From NCBI RefSeq assembly GCF_021730615.1, contig NZ_JAJLMN010000001.1, positions 1,178,001 to 1,242,000 of the forward strand: a DNA stretch of 64,000 nt, in the 5' to 3' direction. The notes beneath the pieces are model-generated. The model was not told the DNA's origin. It saw only the letters and a list, made by a program, of their open reading frames with translations, and ran no database searches. This document shows, piece after piece, positions 50,901-61,169 of this stretch (position 1 is the stretch's first letter; the number at the start of each line of letters is the position of its first letter). Made by a program: the position numbers and the translations under genes. The DNA comes from Lichenibacterium dinghuense. GTDB taxonomy: Bacteria; Pseudomonadota; Alphaproteobacteria; Rhizobiales; Beijerinckiaceae.

Positions 50901-51322
50901 AGCTCCGTGAGCCAGGCCGCGAGGGCGCCGGGCAGCTCGCCCGCGGCGGGCTCCGGCGGCCGCCAAGCCGGCTGCGGCAGCGGCGCGGTCAGACGCGCGA
51001 GGCGCCGCTCGGGCGTGCGCTCGGCGGCGGCGCGGGCCTCGGCCAGCACCGCCAGGCCCTGGTAGAGGGCCGCGGCCACGTGCTTGCAGTCGGCCCCGAC
51101 CGGGCACGAACAGGTGCCCACGATGCTGAGCCGCCCCTTGCGCTCCTTCACGGTGACGGTCTGCCGGTAGGGTCGCGCCTCGGTCCCCTTCACGGCGGAG
51201 GAGATCGTGTCGCCCGTCCAGTCGAAGGCGACGACCTGGCCCTTCGCCTGGTAGCGGCGCCCGTTCTCCGAGGCCGCGTAGCCGCAGCGCCGCTGGATGT
51301 CGCCGATCTCGTATCCGATCAT
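47927..51322 (-). CDS. SWIM zinc-finger SNF2-family helicase
   Basis: A 1131-residue Swi2/Snf2 ATPase. N-terminal SWIM zinc finger CSCPVGADCKH (Cys71, Cys73, Cys79, His81). A central region of about 550 residues has no recognisable motif. The ATPase has LRPYQAEGVAWL, Walker A ADDMGLGKTVQ, motif II LLLDEAQTIKN, motif III LTGTPLENNLAELWS, and in the second lobe VFSQFTSMLDLI, LISLKAGGVGLNLVAADTV and AQAVDRAHRIGQTKPV. This matches bacterial RapA-unlike SNF2 proteins of about 1100 residues that remodel DNA-bound complexes, possibly in repair or transcription. Complete length; no phage-defence partners nearby. The epimerase gene is upstream. Confidence 0.93.
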   Translation of the reverse strand: MIGYEIGDIQRRCGYAASENGRRYQAKGQVVAFDWTGDTISSAVKGTEARPYRQTVTVKERKGRLSIVGTCSCPVGADCKHVAAALYQGLAVLAEARAAAERTPERRLARLTAPLPQPAWRPPEPAAGELPGALAAWLTELDRAAKTVDEDYPPGINQRIVYLLVPLRDEPHLPQIGVQPVTAKLRKDGTFLPEVKPYSAHRASSGGAKYLRPSDDRIMRDLARVPSVYGAATHRLAGEGGAEILAAILDTGRARWGAVGGPALAGGPARDGALAWGEVEGGSLLPRLEVDGADHVLAGTPPVYVDVEAGLLGPVETGQPARIAAALLRAPPVAPVALAALNEKLARRLPSMAGLTPPTPPVERRTGVAPRPSLRLLRGATQGTPVYNAYGISAVQITPVPVALARLSFRYGDAVVPLGETRPTVSLYAGGRLVEVERDPEAEAAAARALIERGFAPAPELHPHLAREHARDLVAGPDEDAWLDAVSDAVPELGRLGWDVSVDADFPYRVVRADGAIDADLHQTTGIDWLELHLGVTVDGERVDLVGPIVGLISSPDFSLDTFAALAENDDKPVFLPLPDGRLLSMPMGRLRPIVEGLRDLAFGLERDGAGLRLSALDAARLFEFEAATAGAALRWRGGEAIRDLGRKLAAAGGVPPVAVPPDFAATLRPYQAEGVAWLSLLREVGLGGILADDMGLGKTVQALAFLSIEKAAGRLDRPALVVAPTSLMANWAREAERFAPALRVLTLHGPDRHARFAEIDDHDLVLTTYPLVGRDRTVLAETEWHVLLLDEAQTIKNPEAATTKLILSLGARHRFCLTGTPLENNLAELWSLFSFACPGLLGDRRRFTIDWRTPIEKTGNAERGRLLARRVRPFLLRRTKEQVARDLPPKTEMVERIAFEPAQRDVYETIRLSMHQRIRKAIEDKGWARSRIVVLDALLKLRQACCDPRLLKLRTKAAATAGSAKLERLEEMLRELLAEGRRVIVFSQFTSMLDLIRPRLDAAGIRTSLLTGDTRDRPAAIAAFESGDAEVFLISLKAGGVGLNLVAADTVVLYDPWWNPAVEAQAVDRAHRIGQTKPVFVHKLVASGTIEEKMEVLKEKKAALAASLFDPDGEPTLAMTEADIEMLLGA

Positions 51323-51353
51323 CCCCTGCCCCGCGCGGCCGTCCGGAGCGCCG

Positions 51354-52379
51354 TCACACCCGGTAGTGGTCCCGGTACCAGCGCACGAACCGCTCGACGC
51401 CGACCTCGATGGGCGTGGACGGCTCGAAGCCGACGTCGCGCCGCAGGTCGTCGATGTCTGCGAAGGTGGCCGGCACGTCGCCGGGCTGGAGCGGCAGGAA
51501 GCGCTTCTCCGCCTGGCGCCCGAGGCAGTCCTCCAGCACCGCGATCATCCGCATGAGCGGCACGGGCCGGTTGTTGCCGATGTTATAGAGACGGTAGGGC
51601 GCGGCGCTCGTGCCCGGGTCCGGGTCCGCGCCGTCCCAGGCGGGGTCGGGGGCGGCGGGGCGGCGCCCGAGCCGCACCAGCCCTTCCACGATGTCGTCGA
51701 TGTAGGTGAAGTCGCGCTCCATCCGGCCGTCGTTGAAGACGTCGATGGGCCGCCCCTCCAGGATCGCGCGCGCGAACAGGAACATCGCCATGTCGGGCCG
51801 CCCCCAGGGCCCGTAGACGGTGAAGAAGCGCACCCCCGTGGTGGGCAGCCCGAACAGGTGGCTGTAGGTGTGGGCGAAGAGCTCGTTGGACTTCTTGGTG
51901 GCGGCGTAGAGGCTGACCGGGTGGTCCACGGTCTGCCGCACCGAGAAGGGCGTGGCCGTGAGCGCCCCGTAGACCGAGCTCGACGACGCGTAGACGAGGT
52001 GGCCCACGCGGGCGTGCCGGCAGCATTCCAGCAGGTTGGTGAAGCCCGTGATGTTGCTGTCGACGTAGGCCTGCGGGTTCACCAGCGAGTAGCGGACGCC
52101 GGCCTGCGCCGCGAGGTTGACCACGAGGTCGAACCCGTCCGCGAAGAGCGCGCCGAGGCCGGCCCGGTCGCCGAGGTCGAGCCGCGCGGCGGTGAAGCCC
52201 GGCTGCGCGACGAGGCGCGCGAGGCGGGCCTCCTTCAGCGACACGTCGTAGTATGCGTTGAGGTTGTCGAGGCCCACCACCGCGTCGCCCTCGGCCAGCA
52301 GCCGGGCGGCGAGGTGGTAGCCGATGAAGCCCGCGGCGCCCGTCACGAGCACCCGGCGCGGCCTGTCGAGCGTGCTCAA
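51354..52379 (-). CDS. UDP-glucuronate 4-epimerase (SDR)
   Basis: A 341-residue extended-SDR epimerase converting UDP-glucuronate to UDP-galacturonate for surface polysaccharide. NAD motif [36 protein letters not shown]; catalytic [10 protein letters not shown] and Tyr-x3-Lys in [38 protein letters not shown] and [17 protein letters not shown] follow as in LpsL/Gla-type enzymes. TTG start (11 residues before the NAD motif) preceded by GAGGGA; an ATG 22 codons upstream would add a Pro-rich tail. Divergent from the nucleotide-sugar dehydrogenase gene. Confidence 0.9.
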   Translation of the reverse strand: MSTLDRPRRVLVTGAAGFIGYHLAARLLAEGDAVVGLDNLNAYYDVSLKEARLARLVAQPGFTAARLDLGDRAGLGALFADGFDLVVNLAAQAGVRYSLVNPQAYVDSNITGFTNLLECCRHARVGHLVYASSSSVYGALTATPFSVRQTVDHPVSLYAATKKSNELFAHTYSHLFGLPTTGVRFFTVYGPWGRPDMAMFLFARAILEGRPIDVFNDGRMERDFTYIDDIVEGLVRLGRRPAAPDPAWDGADPDPGTSAAPYRLYNIGNNRPVPLMRMIAVLEDCLGRQAEKRFLPLQPGDVPATFADIDDLRRDVGFEPSTPIEVGVERFVRWYRDHYRV

Positions 52380-52519
52380 AGTCGGTCGGTCCCTCGGCGC
52401 GGGTGGCGGGCGGCCAGCTATGCGAAGGCCACCGTCGAAATGCAAGCTTGCGGGGCCGGGCCTCCCGGTCCACCACGGCCGCGGGCGAGCGCGGCCGCCG
52501 GGCAGAGGACGGGCAGGAC

Positions 52520-53800
<1,281 letters not shown>

Positions 53801-53964
53801 CGGAGCCCCGCCGCTCGGGCCCGGAGGCCGACCGCGGCGTGGCTGAGGCCTTGGGGCGACGGGGTGCCCACGGCGGTCATCATGGCTTCGACGGAGGCGA
53901 CGGCGGCGGGATCGTTGTCGACCGCCGCCGCGGCGTGGCCGTCGCCGGCGAAGCTCATGGTAAG

Positions 53965-55806
53965 ATGTCGAGGCAGCCGGCCGAGGACTCGGCCGAACAG
54001 AGCAAGGGCGAGGAGCACCGATTGATCGAACCGGCAGACCGACCGAGTGACGTCCCCCAGCGCTTCGCATCCCTCACAGCCACCGGGGTCTTCGACCCGT
54101 GCTGGTACCGCGACGAGTACCTCGGCGGGTCGGGATGGGCAGGAACGCCCGAAGATCACTTCAAAACCGAAGGCGCATGGCGGGGTCATCGGCCGAACCG
54201 ATTCTTCGACACTCGGCACTACCTCGATGCCTTCCCGGCCTTGCGCCGATCCGGCCTGGATCCGCTCACGCATTATCTCGCGCAGGGGGAGCAGGAGGGC
54301 GCGCGCCCGAACCCCGAATTCGATCCCGTCTGGTACGCCGCCACCTATCCGTCGCACCATATCAACGCGTGGGGACCTTTCGCGCATTTCTGCGCTCACG
54401 GATGGCGGCTGGGACTCTCGACCCACGCCGGGCAGGTCGATCCCACGGAACAGATCGTCTGCAAGATGCGGGCCGACGGCCTGTTCGATCCCGACCTCTA
54501 CCGTCGCCTCAATCCGGACATCGCCGCGGCCGGCATCGATCCCCTCCGCCACTACGTCGATCACGGCAGCCGCGAAGGGCGGCAGCCCCATCCGCTGTTC
54601 GACGTCGGTTTCTACCTCGATCAGATCTCGCCGAAGAACGGCGATGAGGACAACGTCGTCTGGCATTACGCGAGGGTCGGTTCGGCGTTGAACATCAATC
54701 CCAACACTTGGTTCGACAACGCATGGTACAAGCGCAAATACGGGGCGACCATGCGCCCCCACGAGACGCCCGTGTCACACTTCATGCGCGTCGGCGGCTA
54801 CGCGACCAACCCATCTCTCTTCTTCGACGCCATCCGATACCGGCGTTCCCACCACGCCTCGACATCGCGCCTCGATCCTTTGTCGGACTTCATGCTCGAC
54901 GGGATGGACGCTGGCCGGCCGGCCCACCCCGTCGAGGACGACGCGATCGCTCGGCTCAAGGCCTCGGCGGTGCGGATGACCTGCATCAAGCAGGGATCTT
55001 CTCTGGGTGCTCGGCCGACCGCCTTGTTCGTCACCTTCGCGGCCCGGGGGCGCATCAAGAGCCATGTTCCTCACTATGCCGACGCCATGCGGCAGCAGGG
55101 GATCGACGTGGTTCTCATCGTGGCCGCCCCGGAACGTACGACAGTGCTGCCGCCCGACCTGATCGACAGCTGCGCCGCCGTTTACCTGCGCGAGAACTCG
55201 GGCTTCGACTTCGCAGCCTGGGCTCATGTGATCGATCGGATCCCAGAAGTCTTGGAATCTCCCGTCCTTTACCTGACGAATGACAGCATCGTCGGCCCCG
55301 TCGATCGTATCACGTTCAAAAACCTGATCGAAAGCATCTCTGCGAGCGACGAGGACATCGTCGGCCTGACAGACAACAGATTCTACGCGTGGCATCTTCA
55401 GAGCTTTTTCCTGGCGATCAAGAAGCGCTGCCTGACATCTGACGCATTCCGGTCCTTTTGGCGCGACGTTGTGAACAGAACGAACAAGGATGCCGTGATC
55501 CGATCTTACGAAATCACGCTCACGGCACGGCTCGTGGCCGCGGGCTTCTCCGCCAAGCCGATCTTTCCCATGACGACCCGCCACGCCTTCGAAGGCAACC
55601 GCACCATCCTGAACTGGAAGCAGCTGCTCCAGGCCGGCATGCCTTTCGTGAAGGCCTCTTTGCTGATCGGCGAGCACAGGGGAGCCGAGGCCGCTGTGCG
55701 GGCAGCGCTGGACGGACGAGGCTACGACACGTCTCGCTTCGATGCGACCTTCGAATTCGAAGGACAGCTGATCGCGGCGTCTCTCGACGAAGATCAGGCT
55801 GAGTGA
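53965..55806 (+). CDS. RgpF-family polysaccharide synthesis protein with N-terminal repeats
   Basis: A 613-residue protein. Residues 35-330 contain about six repeats of the type FDPxWY...DPLxHYxxxGxxEGRxPxPxFD (for example GIDPLRHYVDHGSREGRQP and GLDPLTHYLAQGEQEGARP). Residues 350-600 form an RgpF domain (HVPHYADAMRQQGIDVVLIV, ENSGFDFAAWAHVIDRIPE, YLTNDSIVGPVD), found in rhamnan synthesis and related glycosyltransferases. No membrane span. Start is uncertain: this ATG has a weak ribosome site; a TTG 19 codons later sits behind GGCGAGGAG. Codon third positions are less GC-rich than in the neighbours. Confidence 0.8.
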   Translation: MSRQPAEDSAEQSKGEEHRLIEPADRPSDVPQRFASLTATGVFDPCWYRDEYLGGSGWAGTPEDHFKTEGAWRGHRPNRFFDTRHYLDAFPALRRSGLDPLTHYLAQGEQEGARPNPEFDPVWYAATYPSHHINAWGPFAHFCAHGWRLGLSTHAGQVDPTEQIVCKMRADGLFDPDLYRRLNPDIAAAGIDPLRHYVDHGSREGRQPHPLFDVGFYLDQISPKNGDEDNVVWHYARVGSALNINPNTWFDNAWYKRKYGATMRPHETPVSHFMRVGGYATNPSLFFDAIRYRRSHHASTSRLDPLSDFMLDGMDAGRPAHPVEDDAIARLKASAVRMTCIKQGSSLGARPTALFVTFAARGRIKSHVPHYADAMRQQGIDVVLIVAAPERTTVLPPDLIDSCAAVYLRENSGFDFAAWAHVIDRIPEVLESPVLYLTNDSIVGPVDRITFKNLIESISASDEDIVGLTDNRFYAWHLQSFFLAIKKRCLTSDAFRSFWRDVVNRTNKDAVIRSYEITLTARLVAAGFSAKPIFPMTTRHAFEGNRTILNWKQLLQAGMPFVKASLLIGEHRGAEAAVRAALDGRGYDTSRFDATFEFEGQLIAASLDEDQAE

Positions 55807-55965
55807 GCGCGATCGATGGGGCGCGCTTCACCATCCGCTTCGGCGCGACCCGCCGGGCGCGGAGCCGACGATCACGTGCGAAGGGTCCGATGAGAGGCGC
55901 CGGTGCCTCGAGGCATTCGGCTGATGCCTCCTGAGCTCGGCCGAGATGGTGGGGGCTGGAGCGGT

Positions 55966-56242
55966 TCACATGAAGGGTGTGGGATCGTCGTCGGTGCTCG
56001 CGATGGAGCGTTCGATGGTGGCCACGAGACCGTCGACACACTGGAACACGTCGCGTCGGGAGGCCTGTCGGGCCAGCTTGGACAAGAAGCCCTCGACGGC
56101 ATCGAGCCAGGAGCACGATCCGAGCGCGCAAGGTGTGGGTGCGAGGCCGCTGCCGGTCGCCGGCGAACCGGCGCAGGGCGTGTCGGGTCTGCGCCTTCAG
56201 CACGACGGATACGGCCTCGAACACGCCAACAGGCTCGCACAT
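55966..56242 (-). pseudogene. Remnant of an IS630-family transposase with internal deletion
   Basis: Two pieces in different frames on the minus strand. The first (from 56242) reads MCEPVGVFEAVSVVLKAQTR..., LRARIVLLA, matching the N-terminal region of IS630 transposases. It runs straight into a second piece, SWLDAVEGFLSKLARQASRR, DVFQCVDGLVATIERSIAS, ending DDDPTPFM and a stop, matching their C-terminus (the SWLNAVEGF motif). The middle catalytic part is deleted and the junction shifts frame, so it is inactive. Inverted terminal repeats were not identified. It marks past transposition beside the polysaccharide genes. Confidence 0.75.
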
Positions 56243-56623
56243 CCCAAACTCGATGCGAATCACTCGATGGGTTGAGAGCACAAGTGAGTCGATCACGAGA
56301 AACATCGTGAAATGAATTGTCGCGTTCGCGATCACAGGATCGATCACCCAGTGATGAATTACAATCTGGATACACTCACTCGAATCGATCGATATGCGAC
56401 ATCCGTCCTCCAACCTTCACGGGACTACCCGGTTTCTGTAGATCGTTGACTTCGCACCTGATCATCGGTCTGAGCGGAACCGATCGACGATGGAACTGTG
56501 GGCGGTCGTCCGATCCACCCGGCGCGGCTGATCTACCGTCCGGAAATCGATGATCCGGGCGCGATCGCAGTTGCATCGCTCTGAAGGCTGAGTAACTTGA
56601 GCGTGTCGACGCGGGAGGGGGCG
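56243..56623. other. AT-richer intergenic stretch
   Basis: Non-coding stretch between the transposase remnant and the PG-binding/TPR gene. It contains several short GATC-rich near-palindromes (for example CGATCACAGGATCG around 56330). Probable promoter of the downstream gene lies in its 3' half, but no clear boxes could be fixed. Confidence 0.45.
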
Positions 56624-58534
56624 ATGAACGTGAGGGGGGGTCGAAGCTCCGCCGCGGCCTACGTGGCATCCACCCTCCTCGCGATGGCGATGTCGCCCGC
56701 CGAGGCGGCCTCGCGCCCCTTCATGGCGCAGGCTCAGGCCATCTTCGACGGCCTGCCGGCGCGGGACCGCAACGAAGTGTTCTTGGAGTTGATGGCCACC
56801 GGGGACTTCAACGCCATGGCGTCGAACGACTTCAGCGGCCGTCTCTATGACGCGACGGGCAGCTTCCAAGCCGACCACGACATCGCTCCGACGGGCGTCC
56901 TCACGCCGGAGACGCGCCGGGCGCTGAGCGTCGTCGGGGGACGCATCTTCAACAGCTGGGGCTTCGAGTTCCTGGACCACCCGTTCGCACCCGCCTCGGT
57001 GGTCGTGCCCGGCAACTTCGGGCTGTCCCGGTCGCCGACTCGGAACGGCTTCGCTCTGGAAAACCGCAAGCGCACGATCAGCATCGACTTCTCGTTCTTC
57101 GCGGACGGCGAGATGACGCTCAGCGCCGTTCTCGACAACCTGACCCGACCGGCCGCGGATCGGCACGTCGACATGAAGGTGATCCGCCCGACGTTCTTGG
57201 CCGTCGCGAGCGGAACGGACACGCTGTCCAGCTACTCGCGCTACATCGTCGTGCGGGGCGGGATCTCGGGCTTCACACTCTCCTGGAACAGGAATGCATT
57301 CCCGAACGCGTCACGCCTCGCCGTGGTCATGGCCAACGAGCTCTATCCCCGGCACATGGTGTCCGACTCCGGCCGACAGGCCGACATCTTCGATGCCCTG
57401 CCGGGCGCCTCCGACGCCGCCGATCCGCAAACCTTCCCGGACGCCGTGGCGTTCTCCGGGGCCACGCCGACCAACGCCGGCGCGGACACCGTGAGCCAAG
57501 CGATCCTTCAGGCGAATCAGGATGCCCGGCGCCGGGCCGCGCAGGAGGAGGCCGACCGTCAGGCCAAGACGGAGGCGGACCGGCTCGTCCGTCAGGCCGA
57601 GGCGGATCGCAGGGCCAAGGCCGAGCAGCAGGCCAGCGCCGTGCAGAGCGCGACCGAGCTCTGCAGGCAGGCTTCCGAACGGTCCGCCGTGATCAGCGCC
57701 TGCTCGGTCGTGATCGGCCTGTCGAGCGACCCGAGGCTGCTGGAGCGGGCTTACAATCGCAGGGGGATGGCCGAGGAGCAGACCGGGGATTTTAATCTGG
57801 CCGCAGCCGATTATTCCAGCGTCATCCGCATCAATCCGAAGATCGCCGGGTATTACGACAACCGCATGCGCGCCTACAAGGGTGCCGGCCGCCTGGATCT
57901 CGCGCTGCAGGATGCCAACACCGCGGTCGCCATGGCTCCCACCTACGCGTTCCCGCTATATGGCCGCGGAGCCGTGTATGTCGCGAAGGGTGATTTCGGC
58001 TCGGCCGTGCGGGATTTCTCGGCCGTGCTCGCGATCAACGGCAACGACGCGTCGACCCACGTCGAGCGGGGGCGGGCCCTGGTGAGGATGGGCGACGTCG
58101 AAGGGGGGTTGCGGGACTTCGAGGCGGCCCACGCGATCGACCCGGGCAACGAACCCGCGCTGCGGGAACGGGGGATCGCCTACGCGCGGCTCGGCCGGCG
58201 GGTCGAAGCCCGGTCGGACCTGGCCGCGGCCGTCGCGGCCGCACCGGCGGATGCCGAGGCCGGGAACGCCCTGCGCCAGCTCGACGGTTCGGACGCCGCC
58301 GCCGAGGTGGCGCAGCCGGACGGGGGCGGCATCGGCGGGAGCCTCCTGGCAGAGGTCCGGCCGGACCGAGGCGGGGCCACGCCGGCCGACGTCGCGACGC
58401 CGCCGCGCCAGCTCGACGGTTCGGCCGCGTCCTTCGAAGGCGCGCAGCCGGAGGGCGGCGGTGTCGGCGGAAGCCTCGACGCGCCCGAGGCCAATGTCGC
58501 GACGGCCGGACCGCGACCCGCGCGGATCCCGTGA
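56624..58534 (+). CDS. Secreted peptidoglycan-binding-like/TPR protein
   Basis: A 636-residue exported protein. Signal peptide ends SPAEA-AS. Residues 60-105 form a PG_binding_1-like domain (GRLYDATGSFQADHDIAPTG). A middle domain of about 190 residues is unrecognised; then an Ala/Arg coiled coil (EEADRQAKTEADRLVRQAEA), a Cys pair region (ATELCRQASERSAVISACSV) and four TPRs (RAYNRRGMAEEQTGDFNLAAA, YGRGAVYVAKGDFGSAVRDF). The tail repeats RQLDGSxA and P(D/E)GGGxGGSL twice. The ATG was chosen over a TTG nine codons earlier because the signal peptide and GGGAGG fit better. Confidence 0.78.
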   Translation: MNVRGGRSSAAAYVASTLLAMAMSPAEAASRPFMAQAQAIFDGLPARDRNEVFLELMATGDFNAMASNDFSGRLYDATGSFQADHDIAPTGVLTPETRRALSVVGGRIFNSWGFEFLDHPFAPASVVVPGNFGLSRSPTRNGFALENRKRTISIDFSFFADGEMTLSAVLDNLTRPAADRHVDMKVIRPTFLAVASGTDTLSSYSRYIVVRGGISGFTLSWNRNAFPNASRLAVVMANELYPRHMVSDSGRQADIFDALPGASDAADPQTFPDAVAFSGATPTNAGADTVSQAILQANQDARRRAAQEEADRQAKTEADRLVRQAEADRRAKAEQQASAVQSATELCRQASERSAVISACSVVIGLSSDPRLLERAYNRRGMAEEQTGDFNLAAADYSSVIRINPKIAGYYDNRMRAYKGAGRLDLALQDANTAVAMAPTYAFPLYGRGAVYVAKGDFGSAVRDFSAVLAINGNDASTHVERGRALVRMGDVEGGLRDFEAAHAIDPGNEPALRERGIAYARLGRRVEARSDLAAAVAAAPADAEAGNALRQLDGSDAAAEVAQPDGGGIGGSLLAEVRPDRGGATPADVATPPRQLDGSAASFEGAQPEGGGVGGSLDAPEANVATAGPRPARIP

Positions 58535-58665
58535 GCGGTGGTCCAGCCCGGTCCATGCGCGCCGCGCAAACCCGCTCGGTGAGACCGGACGGCGTGTGGA
58601 GCCGGGCCCGAAGAGCGCAGCGTGCGGACGGGAAGGCCGGATTCAGCCCCTCTCGGGGATACACC

Positions 58666-59097
58666 TCAACGACGTGGCGGCTGGCAGCATCCGACGAGCC
58701 GCTCCGCGATCCAGCCTCGCTCGCCCGATCCCAACTGCACGAGCTTCCAGCCCGGCACACGACCGACCACGAGAAAGAGGGTACCGTCGTGGACCTTGGT
58801 CAGGCGTTGCGCGTCGCCCCTCGGCTCGGCCTTGAGCGCCGCCCAGCCGTCCGGTTGGGTGTTGATCGGATAGGAATAGATGGCTGGCGCGGAGCCGACG
58901 GACTGTCCGACGGGAGCTTGCGGATCGATTTTCCGAGGCTTCCCCGTGGAGCCCGGCCCCGGCTGGACCCGCCGAGAGCTGGTCTCCGGGGCGACCAGGC
59001 TGCCGCCGACCCCGCCCCCTTCCTGCTGCGCCAGCGCTGAGGGGACACCGGGGGTGAGGATGGCGAGCGAGCAGGTGACGAGGACAGCGTACCGCAT
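58666..59097 (-). CDS. Small secreted SH3-like protein
   Basis: A 143-residue protein with signal peptide (MRYAVLVTCSLAILTPG...ALA-QQ). After cleavage comes EGGGVGGSLVAPE, the same motif as in the tail of the PG-binding/TPR protein. The C-terminus (residues 85-143) looks like a bacterial SH3 domain (GWAALKAEPRGDAQRLTKVH, GWKLVQLGSGERGWIAERLV) with a terminal CC. It probably binds cell wall or a protein partner in the periplasm. Convergent with the TPR gene. Confidence 0.7.
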   Translation of the reverse strand: MRYAVLVTCSLAILTPGVPSALAQQEGGGVGGSLVAPETSSRRVQPGPGSTGKPRKIDPQAPVGQSVGSAPAIYSYPINTQPDGWAALKAEPRGDAQRLTKVHDGTLFLVVGRVPGWKLVQLGSGERGWIAERLVGCCQPPRR

Positions 59098-59570
59098 GTG
59101 GCACCTCGAATCGTCCGCCGCGGGCTGAAGCACGGCACGTCGAGCCCCGCACTTCCTACCACAGAGGATTGCCGCGCGCAGCACACGGCTGTTGCGACAT
59201 CGGCGCACAAAGTTCACACCTTTGCAGAATAAATTTCTATCCATAACAGCGTCTTATCATCGATTTTCCTCGCATCGTCACGTCTCTCTGAATTGGAAAA
59301 TCTATGATTATCGTAAGTCGACTTGTTTGATTTTCAAACATTTTTTACATCGGATAGTTTTATCTCGCTTTACAACTCCTCCTCAGAGCCGAAAGTACTA
59401 TCGCTTCATCGGCCCAGTCAACTTGTGCAAACACCGTCATAGGGCAGAGTTTCCCCGGAGGAGTGCGACGACCGGTTGCCACTGTCGGCCCACTCCGTAT
59501 GATGGGGGACCATCCCTGCGCGCGGCGTCTTCGGAAGCGCACCCCGCCGTCCCACATCTGGGGACCAGAC
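59098..59570. other. AT-rich intergenic region upstream of the caspase gene
   Basis: About 470 bases between divergent genes, with a strongly AT-rich core at 59215-59400 containing runs such as ATTTTTTAC and TTGTTTGATTTTC. It probably holds promoters for the SH3-like and caspase-domain genes. No coding region was found; the composition suggests acquired or degenerate DNA. Confidence 0.5.
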
Positions 59571-61169
59571 ATGCCTCCTGCTTCGTCGAGTTTCACGGGT
59601 CGCCAGGGGTCGGACGTCGCGCCGGGACGGGGTCGGCAGCGTTGGCGGCCTTCGGCATCGGCCCTCGCCGGCGCGGAGATCCTCGCAGCGGCGGTGCCGA
59701 GCAGAAAGCTGCTCCTCCGCCTTTCAATTGTCCTCGCCTCCTTGGTGGCAGGCTCGGTCCTGCGACCCGACCGCACCCTGGCGACTCCTGCCGACCACCG
59801 TTTCGCGCTCGTCGTCGGCAACAATCATTACAGCCACCTCGAAGCGGACCGGCAACTCGTGAAGGCCGTCAACGATGCCACCGCCGTGGGCGATGCGCTC
59901 GAGCGGGACGGGTTCAAGGTCCTGCGCGGCACGGACCTCACGCGATCTCAGATCGTCGACAAGCTTTACGAACTCAGCGCGCTCATCCATCCCGGCGACA
60001 CCGCGTTGTTCTACTTCGCAGGGCACGGCATCGCGCTCGGGAGCGGCAACTACGTCGTGCCGTCGGACATCCCCGACATCGAGCAGGGGCAGGAACAGCG
60101 CCTCGCCAATCAGGCCATGTCTGAGGCGGACATCATCGCCGCCCTCCAGGAGAACAGGCCGCGGGTGACCGTGATGATCCTCGACTCGTGCCGCGACAAC
60201 CCGTTCAGGAAGCCGGGCCTGCGCTCGGTCGGGCTCATTCGGGGCTTCGCCCACCCACCGGAGGCGACCGGGGTGTTCTCCCTGTATTCCGCCGGCTACG
60301 GCCAGTCGGCTCTGGACCGGCTGTCCGACGCGGACCCGGATCCCAACTCGGTGTTCACGCGCGTGCTCCTGCCCCTGCTGACGCGCCCGGGCCTGAACCT
60401 CGACGATCTGGCCTACGAGGTTCGGGAGAACGTGTCCCAGCTCGCCGCCACGACGCCTGATCACCACCCGCAGACGCCGGCCTCGTACAACGAGATCACC
60501 GGAGGGCGGGTTTATCTGGCTCCCACGGACGAGGGCTCGGCTCCCCGGATCGATGCCCCCACGCCGGAACGGCCTGCCGATACGCCCTCGAAGCCGGCCC
60601 CGGCCGCCCAGCCGGCCGCCGCCCAGGTGGCGAGCCTCGAAGCTTCCCCGAACCGGACCGTCTCCGACCCCATCTACCTGCGCGAGATCGGGGATCGCCT
60701 GTTCGACCAGGGCTTCGATCCGGGGGACGCGGATTCTGCCGCCATGGTGTCGGCGATCCAGGGCTTCGAGGGCCGTGCGGGCCTGCCGCGCACCGACCGA
60801 CCGACGCCGCAGTTGCTGGATGCCCTGCGCAACACCAGACCACCTTCCCCTTGGGGGGCGATCGCGTTCGGCCCCCGCGCGAAGCGCTTCGGGCTGACAT
60901 GGGACAAGCCGAGCCGGCGCGAGGCCCTCTCACAGGCGCGGAAGCATTGCGGGGCCGTCGACTGCACCCAGGTCGTGAGCTACTCCGGCAAGCAGTGCGG
61001 TGCTCTGGCGGCGTCGTCGGTGTCGTATTTCATGGCTTGGCGCGACGACATGGACCACGCGCGCGAGGAAGCGCTCAAACAGTGCGGGGCGCGCGGGATC
61101 GCCTGTCGCGTCGTCGACGCGGTCTGCGCGGACGGTTCCGGCCGCAGGGCGGAGCTGAAACCGCAGTGA
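59571..61169 (+). CDS. Caspase-domain protein with C-terminal DUF4189
   Basis: A 532-residue protein. An Arg/Ala-rich N-terminus precedes a signal/anchor (KLLLRLSIVLASLVAGSVL). Residues 76-290 are a peptidase C14 (caspase p20) domain: HRFALVVGNNHYSHL, catalytic His152 in FYFAGHGIALG and Cys207 in ILDSCRDNPF. Around 385-440 is a PG-binding-like segment; residues 443-525 are DUF4189 (WGAIAFGPRAKRFGLTWDK, CTQVVSYSGKQCGALA). Such exported caspase/DUF4189 proteins are frequent in Rhizobiales; role unknown. A later GTG (59694) would start right at the signal peptide and is an alternative. Confidence 0.82.
   Translation: MPPASSSFTGRQGSDVAPGRGRQRWRPSASALAGAEILAAAVPSRKLLLRLSIVLASLVAGSVLRPDRTLATPADHRFALVVGNNHYSHLEADRQLVKAVNDATAVGDALERDGFKVLRGTDLTRSQIVDKLYELSALIHPGDTALFYFAGHGIALGSGNYVVPSDIPDIEQGQEQRLANQAMSEADIIAALQENRPRVTVMILDSCRDNPFRKPGLRSVGLIRGFAHPPEATGVFSLYSAGYGQSALDRLSDADPDPNSVFTRVLLPLLTRPGLNLDDLAYEVRENVSQLAATTPDHHPQTPASYNEITGGRVYLAPTDEGSAPRIDAPTPERPADTPSKPAPAAQPAAAQVASLEASPNRTVSDPIYLREIGDRLFDQGFDPGDADSAAMVSAIQGFEGRAGLPRTDRPTPQLLDALRNTRPPSPWGAIAFGPRAKRFGLTWDKPSRREALSQARKHCGAVDCTQVVSYSGKQCGALAASSVSYFMAWRDDMDHAREEALKQCGARGIACRVVDAVCADGSGRRAELKPQ

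Noticed and set aside
47927..51322. SNF2 helicase as part of a DISARM or other phage-defence system
   Set aside because: No methyltransferase, PLD or DUF1998 partner adjoins it; the SWIM-SNF2 architecture is common as a stand-alone protein.
55903..56315. Several overlapping plus-strand frames in the 56 kb gap
   Set aside because: They run antisense to the transposase remnant and lack start signals or similarity.
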